Assembly: GCF_013373795.3 (NCBI RefSeq)
Contig: NZ_CP088022.1
Coordinates: 7,874,001-7,938,000, forward strand
DNA: 64,000 nucleotides
Source: Bradyrhizobium quebecense
GTDB lineage: Bacteria; Pseudomonadota; Alphaproteobacteria; Rhizobiales; Xanthobacteraceae
Direction of reading: 5' to 3'
Below, piece by piece: positions 58,410 through 64,000 of this stretch (position 1 is its first letter; each line of letters starts with the position of its first letter). Both the position numbers and the translations under genes were made by a program. Under the pieces are notes generated by a model. It made no database searches, was not told the DNA's origin, and worked only from the letters and a program-made list of their open reading frames with translations.

Positions 58410-59840
58410 CTACTGCGGCTGCTGGCTTGTCACCGGCAGTATCCGGCCGAGCGCCGTGTAGTGCGACTGATGCACGTTGCTGTTGAAGAGGGACCAGGGC
58501 TCGGCCTTCTTCAGGGCGACCGGAACGTCGAAATTCACCAGCTGGGCAAATTTGCGGTATTCCGCCATCGCTTCGTCGATCCGGCCGGCGCCGACCTCAA
58601 GGTCGATACGGCGCAAGGTCAGAACGAGATCCTTCAGGATCGCGCGCGCGGCGAGCCGCTCGTCCTTGCCGCCGACCGAGGTGTTCCTGATGTCGGGGAT
58701 GTGCTCGGTCAATTCGCGCAGTTCGGCGCCGACCCCGGTCACGGCCAGCGACACCACCGCGGTGTCTGCGGCCGGGATCGCGACCTCGAGCACGCTCGAG
58801 AGCTCCAGCACTTCCTTCATCCGGAGCACGACGCCGTCCTTGTCGAAGGGGCGTTCGCCGTCGCCGACCGCATTCAGATAGGCCACGAGGTCCTGCGTGT
58901 CCTGGGTCGACAATTCGAGGTCGAACACGCGATCGAAATGATCGACGACCTTTTCGTAACTGTCGTAGCGGCCGTCGTGAAAATACGGCGCATTGAAATT
59001 GGCGTTGAGCAAAGTGGGGGTCTTGACCAGTCCGCCGGACCCGACGTCGTGACGCAGCTGGTCGTTGAAGGTTCCGGCCGGAATATGACAGCCGGCGCAG
59101 CTCAGCTCGGCCTGCTTGGGGAACGGTTTGAAGAACAGCGCTTCGCCGCGACGCTCGGCGAGGCTTGCCTGCGCGGCAAGCCTTCCGCCCGGCGCAATCT
59201 TCGGATTGGGGAGGAAATCGATATCGTTGATATAGGCGACGAGGCCGTCGAGAACCTCGTCGCGCGGCCGCGGCCCGGAAAACTCATTGACGATGACATT
59301 GTAGATGAAGTCGCGCAGCGAGGTCATGCGCCCGTCATGTCCGTAGGGGGCGACGAAGCGGGCGCCCCGCAGGCTCGGGATCCTGACCGGATCGAGGATG
59401 CTGTTGAACGTCTTCGCGTTGAAGACAAGACTGGTCGTGTCGAAGGTGCCGGGGCGGGAGGATGCGCCCGGAACGAACAGTTCCGGGTTCGATGCGCCGT
59501 TGACGTGACAGGTGCCGCAGCTCATCTCGGCCTGGCGGGCCTTGCCGCCCAAGATGGAAGGCGAATTGAACGCGAGATCGCCGAGATTGACCAAATAGGA
59601 CTTGCGCCCGCCCATCGCTTCGGAATGAAAGATTTCGCGCGGCCGCGCCAGCGCGTCCTCGGAAAACTCGGTGCCGGCCGGCAGCACAGTCTGGTCGCCC
59701 CCGAGCGGGAATGCCATCGCCCGCAGCGGGAGAAGCGCAACGACGAGCACCAGCAACGCGACCCATGCCGGCCTTGCGCCACGATCGGTGGGTGCCGCAC
59801 GACATTTTCCGGAGCCGGACGCCAGAATATCCCAAACCAT
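58410..59840 (-). CDS. di-haem cytochrome c peroxidase-like protein, paralogue
   Basis: This gene codes for a 476-aa exported protein with a longer n-region, a signal core (WVALLVLVVALLPLRAMA) and two haem motifs, CGTCH (about residue 108) and CAGCH (about 248). It shares all main blocks with the 53899 gene (SYLVNLGDLAFNSP, RIPSLRGARF, NAPYFHDGR, EPWSLFN). It is on the opposite strand and without an M75 partner. A TGTCAC/GTGACA dyad lies 53 bp before its ATG. Duplication within this cluster is the simplest origin. Confidence 0.9.
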   Translation of the reverse strand: MVWDILASGSGKCRAAPTDRGARPAWVALLVLVVALLPLRAMAFPLGGDQTVLPAGTEFSEDALARPREIFHSEAMGGRKSYLVNLGDLAFNSPSILGGKARQAEMSCGTCHVNGASNPELFVPGASSRPGTFDTTSLVFNAKTFNSILDPVRIPSLRGARFVAPYGHDGRMTSLRDFIYNVIVNEFSGPRPRDEVLDGLVAYINDIDFLPNPKIAPGGRLAAQASLAERRGEALFFKPFPKQAELSCAGCHIPAGTFNDQLRHDVGSGGLVKTPTLLNANFNAPYFHDGRYDSYEKVVDHFDRVFDLELSTQDTQDLVAYLNAVGDGERPFDKDGVVLRMKEVLELSSVLEVAIPAADTAVVSLAVTGVGAELRELTEHIPDIRNTSVGGKDERLAARAILKDLVLTLRRIDLEVGAGRIDEAMAEYRKFAQLVNFDVPVALKKAEPWSLFNSNVHQSHYTALGRILPVTSQQPQ

Positions 59841-59892
59841 TACGAGAAAACGCCCCTGTCACAATGCATTTGCGCTGCCGTACGTCGGAAGA

Positions 59893-59908
59893 TGTCACGG
59901 AGGTGACA
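59893..59908. promoter_or_regulatory. perfect TGTCAC-N4-GTGACA dyad
   Basis: tgtcac (59893-59898), spacer ggag, gtgaca (59903-59908). It lies 53 bp upstream of the minus-strand peroxidase gene in the 303-bp divergent region before the second phosphoesterase; an extra tgtcac stands at 59857-59862. It is a candidate operator; the cognate regulator is unknown. The rest of 59841-60143 holds no gene I can support. Confidence 0.45.
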
Positions 59909-60143
59909 GTTTCCTGTCGGCAGGACCAATGACCATCTGTTTGGATAGACGACTGTTGATTGCGGTTTGATGACGATCGATCAACGAGACGCAAGCTGAC
60001 TGAATTTGACAGAACGAAGATTTATCGGCGCGTGCATCTTTTCACGCGTTTGTGCGCGCGTCGAAAAACGGTCATCCCGGCGAAATGTGTTTTGCATAGC
60101 GTGTAGCTCCATTTCTATTTCTTTCTGAAATCAGGAGAGCACT

Positions 60144-61913
60144 ATGCGGCTTTGGGGAGCCATTCCGGCGCTCGCAGTTGTTGCTGGCGCCGTTGCCATC
60201 TCACCGGTGGCAAACGCCGAGAATTTGGTCGAAAAGATCATTGATGAGTTCAAGCACGAGGTCAGGGACGAGCTGCGTGACCTGCGCGACCGCGGCCATG
60301 AAGGTGTGCATCAGTACAAGCACATCGTCGTCATCTACCAGGAGAACCACAGCTTCGATAACCTCTATGGACACTGGGGCGATGTCGGCCGTGACCGGAT
60401 CAATGGGACTTCCGACGCCGATCAAGCGCATACGCTGCAGGTCCGGCAGGACAACCAGACCGTCTATGCCTGTCTGTTGCAGACTGACGTCAACCTGACC
60501 TCTCCGTCGCCGCAGCCGACGACCTGCACCGACAATACGGGCTCGGTCGCGATCCTCAGCGCCTTCAAGAACAAGCCGTTCGAGATCAACGACTTCATCC
60601 CGACCTCGGCGACCACCTGTCCCAAGCCGCTCGGGTCTTTTGCGGCGCACGGCTTCCTCAACGGCACCGGCGCGCCCGGCGGCTGCACCGAGGACATCGT
60701 GCATCGCTTCTATAGCGAGCAGTACCAGCTCAACGGCGGCCGGCAGAACCGCTACGTAACCGGCAGCGACGCCGCAGGTCTGGTGATGGGCTACTACGAC
60801 ACCAAGAAGCTGCCGATCTACACCTATCTCCACGGCCATGGCGCGCCGAACTATGTGATCGCCGACAGCTTCTTCCAGGGCGCCTTCGGTGGCTCGTTCC
60901 TCAACCACCAGTTCCTGGTCGCGGCGGCGGCGCCGCAGTTCGTCGGTGCCTTGAACGACGGCAGCGCCAATGACTTCCACTCCATCGTCGACGCCAACGG
61001 CATGCCGACCAGCACGCCGCTCTACACGCCGGTCTCCACCGTGAAGGATGCGCAGCTGACCGCGAAATGCAACCAGACCGGCCTGCCGGCCGGCCTCGCC
61101 TGCGGCGACTATGCGGTCAACACCACGCAGCCGACCTATCAGCCCTATTCGCCGGGCACTCCAGACATCAAGCGCCTGCCGCCGCTGCACACGCCGAACA
61201 TCGGCGATCGGCTGTCGGCGAAGCATGTTGACTGGGCCTGGTATTCGGGCGGCTGGTCGAACGCCAATGGCGATGTCGGCGCGTCCGGCTGGACCAACGG
61301 CAATGGCACGACCTGCACCGATCCGAATCACCTCTCCACGGCGGTGTTCCCGAATTGCCCGGATGTGGACTTCCAGTTCCATCATCAGGCGCTCAACTAC
61401 TTCGCCAGCTACGCGCCGGGAACGCAGGCCCGCAGGGATCACCTGAAGGATGAGGCGGAGTTCATCCAGGCGGCGAAGAACGGCCGGTTGAAGCAGGTCA
61501 GCTTCATCAAGCCGATCGGCGAGGAGAACGAGCATCCGGGCTACACCAGCGAATCCGAAGGCAGCCAGCATCTCGTCGATCTCGTCAAGGCGATCGTCGA
61601 AGGGCCGGATGGCAAGGACACGCTGATCGTCATCACCTATGACGAATTCGGCGGACAGTGGGACCACGTTCCGCCCCCGCCGCACAACCGCCGCGGTGCC
61701 GAGGCCCGTGCTGCGGACCAGTGGGGCCCGGGCACCCGCGTTCCGGCGCTGCTGATCGCCAAGCGTTTCAACAAGTCGGGCGTCGCGCATGAGGACTTCG
61801 ACACCACGTCGATCCTCCGGCTGCTCGAGAAGCGCTTCGATCTCGATCCGCTGGTGACGCGCCCGGTGCGTAGCCTCTCGGCGGCGCTGAAGGCCGGCGA
61901 GGGCTGGCACTGA
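60144..61913 (+). CDS. secreted phosphoesterase (PLC/acid-phosphatase family)
   Basis: This gene codes for a 589-aa exported enzyme of the same PF04185 family as the 55512 gene but a distinct branch. A signal peptide ends near Ala25. The active-site block IVVIYQENHSFDNLYG (61-76) carries Glu67, Asn68 and Asp72. GAFGGSFLNHQFLV, HADWAWYS-like VDWAWYSGGW, and ITYDEFGGQWDHVPPP near residue 495 complete the metal site. A CAGGAGAG ribosome-binding site precedes the ATG. Substrate (phospholipid or phosphomonoester) is not predictable. Confidence 0.92.
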   Translation: MRLWGAIPALAVVAGAVAISPVANAENLVEKIIDEFKHEVRDELRDLRDRGHEGVHQYKHIVVIYQENHSFDNLYGHWGDVGRDRINGTSDADQAHTLQVRQDNQTVYACLLQTDVNLTSPSPQPTTCTDNTGSVAILSAFKNKPFEINDFIPTSATTCPKPLGSFAAHGFLNGTGAPGGCTEDIVHRFYSEQYQLNGGRQNRYVTGSDAAGLVMGYYDTKKLPIYTYLHGHGAPNYVIADSFFQGAFGGSFLNHQFLVAAAAPQFVGALNDGSANDFHSIVDANGMPTSTPLYTPVSTVKDAQLTAKCNQTGLPAGLACGDYAVNTTQPTYQPYSPGTPDIKRLPPLHTPNIGDRLSAKHVDWAWYSGGWSNANGDVGASGWTNGNGTTCTDPNHLSTAVFPNCPDVDFQFHHQALNYFASYAPGTQARRDHLKDEAEFIQAAKNGRLKQVSFIKPIGEENEHPGYTSESEGSQHLVDLVKAIVEGPDGKDTLIVITYDEFGGQWDHVPPPPHNRRGAEARAADQWGPGTRVPALLIAKRFNKSGVAHEDFDTTSILRLLEKRFDLDPLVTRPVRSLSAALKAGEGWH

Positions 61914-61925
61914 CACGAAAAATAA

Positions 61926-61960
61926 TCCTGGCCCGCGTCAAGATCTGACGCGGGCCAGGA
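61926..61960. terminator. bidirectional terminator hairpin
   Basis: tcctggcccgcgtca and its exact complement form a 15-bp perfect stem with an agatc loop, between a plus-strand gene (stop 61913) and a minus-strand gene (stop 61984). A-rich sequence on the left (aaaaataa) supplies a T-tract for the minus-strand transcript. Confidence 0.85.
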
Positions 61961-61983
61961 CCTTCACTACGGCTTCAGGGCCG

Positions 61984-64000
61984 CTACACGATCAGATCAT
62001 GCTGCACGCCGAGCATCGCAGTAGCCGCCCCGGTCGTGAGGCCATGAATATCGACCTGAAGGCTGGTCGCAGCCGTATCGCCGTCCCTGTCGGTTGCAGA
62101 CACATCGAACAGCAGATCGGTGCTCGGGATGGTCGTCTTCTCGTTATAGGTGATGTTATTGACCGTGAAGGTGGCGTTTCCGCTTGCCGCGTGATCGTAG
62201 TCGACCTGCACTTTATTGAAGGCCGTTCCGACATATAGCGTATAGGTCGTCGTCGTGCTGTCAAACTTGAAAGTATCCAGCAGCGAAGCGTCCGTCGTTT
62301 CCTGCACGACGACGTTCGTGGTGCCGCCCGATGGCTTCGGTACATCGATGTTGAAGTCATGGACGTCGGCGTTGCCGTCCAGAACCTTGAAGATCACACT
62401 TGCAGTGCCGTTACCCTGCCACTGAGTGAAGATGAAGCTGATCTGCGGCTGTTCCTGCGAAAATGCGAGGTTCAACTGCTCGGCAGGATCCATGCTCAGC
62501 CCGGTATCGCCGACTGCGATGCCGTTGTTCGATGCCTTGACGTCGAGCGCCTGACCGCTGCTGCTCGACCCGGTGATCACGAGTTCTCCATCCGGAGCCG
62601 TCAGCGACGGCGTGCCGCCGCCCGAGGCGCCGAACGTGGAGCCGGTCACGGTGACCTGCTTCAGCACGTCGACGCTCTCGAGATCAAAGGAATAGGTTCC
62701 ATCGGGATTGATCATCAGCTTAAAATATGGATCGGCCAGCAGGCCGCCTGAATCCGCAAGGTAGGCGTCCAACTCGACACCTCCGCTCAACGCGTGAGTG
62801 GAATAGTAGAACGTGTAGTCGTCGCCGTTTCCTGTGACGTGAACCGAGGTGATACCGCCGCCAAGGCTCGATGTGGCCAGATCGTATCCCGTGCTGCCGA
62901 CTGCGCCGTTGTGGATGCCGACGAACATCGCGCCGTCACCATCCGCGCCGAAGTTGATATTGTAGGTACCGTTGACGATCTGATTGTCCTGACCGGAAAT
63001 GTCGGTATCCGGGAAGCCGCCAATTGTCGGCCCGTCGTCCGTGATGGTCAGTTGCTTGCCGAGGTCGAGGCTCGCGCTCTGGAAGTCGCCGTCCTTGTCG
63101 GTGATGGTCGCAACCAAGTGGACAGTCCCGGCGGCAAGCGCAACGCCTTCACCGGCATCGGGGCTGCTGCCGAGGGGCTGCGTTACCGCGCGGAATTCGG
63201 TGAAGGTCACGAGCCCGGTCGCCGGGTCGACTTCGATAGCAAACGCCAGCGTGCCGGTGGTCGAGCCGACATGGCCTTCGATGGTGTCGCCGTTCAGGAC
63301 CAGCACGTCGGCGAGACCGGTGTGCGAGTCGATCAAACCTGACAGGGTTCCGTCGCCGCCGGAAATCGTCAGCGCATAGCCGATCGACGCGCCATCCGCG
63401 CCTTGAACCGAAGTGAAGGCCGTTGAGAAGTCGGCTGATGTCATCGTCTGCGACGCATCCGGCGCGGAGCCCGCGACATTGTCGTCCAGCGTCGTCGCGG
63501 TCAGATGCGTCTCGCTCAGCGTCAGCGATGGCGTCCTGCCATTCGCAGTGATGCTCGGGCCATCGTCGGTAATGGTCAGCTGCGTGCCGAGGTCGAGGCT
63601 CGTGCTCTGGAAGTCGCCGTCCTTGTCGGTGATGGTCGCGACCAGGTTCACGAGCCCAGCGCCCAGCGTCACGCCTTCGCCGCTGTCCGGGCTGCTGCCG
63701 AGCGGCTGCTTCACCGCGCGATACTCGGTGAAGGTGACGAGCCCGGTCACCGGATCAATTGTAATTGTGAATGCCAGAGTGCCGTTGATCGCGCCGACAT
63801 GGCCCTCGATCGTGTTGCCGTTGAGAACCAGCAGGTCGGTGAGGCCAGTATGCGAATCCACCAGGCCCGACGCGGTGCCGCTGCCGCCGGTGATTGTGAG
63901 GGCGTAGTTGATGGTCGCGCCGTCGGCGCCTTGAACCGAGGTGAACGCGGTCGAGAAGTTGGTCGATGTCGTCGTCAGTGCCGCGTTCGGCACCGAGCCC
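61984..64000 (-). CDS. large repeat adhesin (T1SS-143/VCBS-like), C-terminal part
   Basis: The frame is open from the window edge to 61984, giving 672 residues of the C-terminal end of a longer protein; the true start is outside. Tandem units of 176 residues (528 bp) begin FSTAFTSVQGADGA and contain GYALTISGG, VDSHTGL, LVLNGDTIEGHVG, TFTEFRAV.QPLGSSPD.GEGV, LVATITDKDGDFQS.SLDLG.QLTITDDGP, the style of T1SS-143/DUF5801 repeats of biofilm adhesins. The non-repeat C-terminus ends HGLTTGAATAMLGVQHDLIV with no GGxGxD RTX nonapeptides. Calcium-binding Asp-rich loops (DKDGD, DRDGD) are present. Export is probably by a type I system not in this window. Confidence 0.85.
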   Translation of the reverse strand, partial: GSVPNAALTTTSTNFSTAFTSVQGADGATINYALTITGGSGTASGLVDSHTGLTDLLVLNGNTIEGHVGAINGTLAFTITIDPVTGLVTFTEYRAVKQPLGSSPDSGEGVTLGAGLVNLVATITDKDGDFQSTSLDLGTQLTITDDGPSITANGRTPSLTLSETHLTATTLDDNVAGSAPDASQTMTSADFSTAFTSVQGADGASIGYALTISGGDGTLSGLIDSHTGLADVLVLNGDTIEGHVGSTTGTLAFAIEVDPATGLVTFTEFRAVTQPLGSSPDAGEGVALAAGTVHLVATITDKDGDFQSASLDLGKQLTITDDGPTIGGFPDTDISGQDNQIVNGTYNINFGADGDGAMFVGIHNGAVGSTGYDLATSSLGGGITSVHVTGNGDDYTFYYSTHALSGGVELDAYLADSGGLLADPYFKLMINPDGTYSFDLESVDVLKQVTVTGSTFGASGGGTPSLTAPDGELVITGSSSSGQALDVKASNNGIAVGDTGLSMDPAEQLNLAFSQEQPQISFIFTQWQGNGTASVIFKVLDGNADVHDFNIDVPKPSGGTTNVVVQETTDASLLDTFKFDSTTTTYTLYVGTAFNKVQVDYDHAASGNATFTVNNITYNEKTTIPSTDLLFDVSATDRDGDTAATSLQVDIHGLTTGAATAMLGVQHDLIV

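Noticed and set aside
53030..60020. Pho boxes upstream of the phosphoesterase and peroxidase genes
   Set aside because: Several ctgtcac/ctgtcat words occur (near 43955, 44091, 53033, 59857), but none has a second half-site at 11-bp spacing, so phosphate control is not supported by sequence.

Overview
The window is high-GC alphaproteobacterial chromosomal DNA. Protein content (RcdA/DUF1465, DUF1192, cysteine-free L31, large c-di-GMP proteins, IS110 transposases) and palindromic repeats of the type 'gtcccggcgaaagccgggac' point to Bradyrhizobium or a close relative. This is inferred from recognition, not from a search.

Region 1 (1-16.3 kb) is a patchwork. It holds three IS110-family insertion sequences: one cut by the window edge, and two virtually identical 1363-bp copies in inverted orientation. 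Each sits at the same point of a REP-like palindrome. Around them are a diguanylate cyclase, a GGDEF-EAL protein with a degenerate GGDEF, a quinone oxidoreductase, a broken metG copy, a DUF1192 gene, rcdA, a divergent MocR-regulator/PaiB-like pair and a LysE exporter. Region 2 (16.3-21.7 kb) holds rpmE, an MsbA-like ABC exporter, a small unknown gene, an amidohydrolase and a CobW-type GTPase.

Region 3 (21.7-28.5 kb) opens with a cobalamin riboswitch in front of a TonB-dependent receptor and a PepSY membrane protein. It continues with a three-gene cell-surface-signalling unit: a stand-alone STN + TonB-C-like protein, an ECF sigma factor and a FecR-type anti-sigma. Region 4 (28.7-40.8 kb) is one giant gene (4057 aa) for a filamentous-haemagglutinin-type exoprotein with a DUF3739-like C-terminus. 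No TpsB/FhaC-type partner transporter is present in the window.

Region 5 (40.9-52.9 kb) is a compact, non-canonical type II secretion system: gspD and a Sel1 gene on the minus strand, gspEFGHIJKLMN on the plus strand with mostly overlapping ends, and a short prepilin peptidase. Region 6 (53.1-61.9 kb) holds exported proteins: an imelysin/EfeO-like M75 protein, two di-haem peroxidase-like cytochromes, two phosphoesterases and a small exported protein. Some are plausible T2SS cargo. The window ends inside a minus-strand adhesin gene with 176-aa tandem repeats of the T1SS-143/VCBS type.

The most interesting signals are: (i) the STN-TonB / sigma / FecR unit joined to an orphan giant exoprotein beside a complete T2SS; and (ii) the IS110 3' non-coding regions, whose short words match the REP target site and the element ends, as expected for guide (bridge/seek) RNAs.
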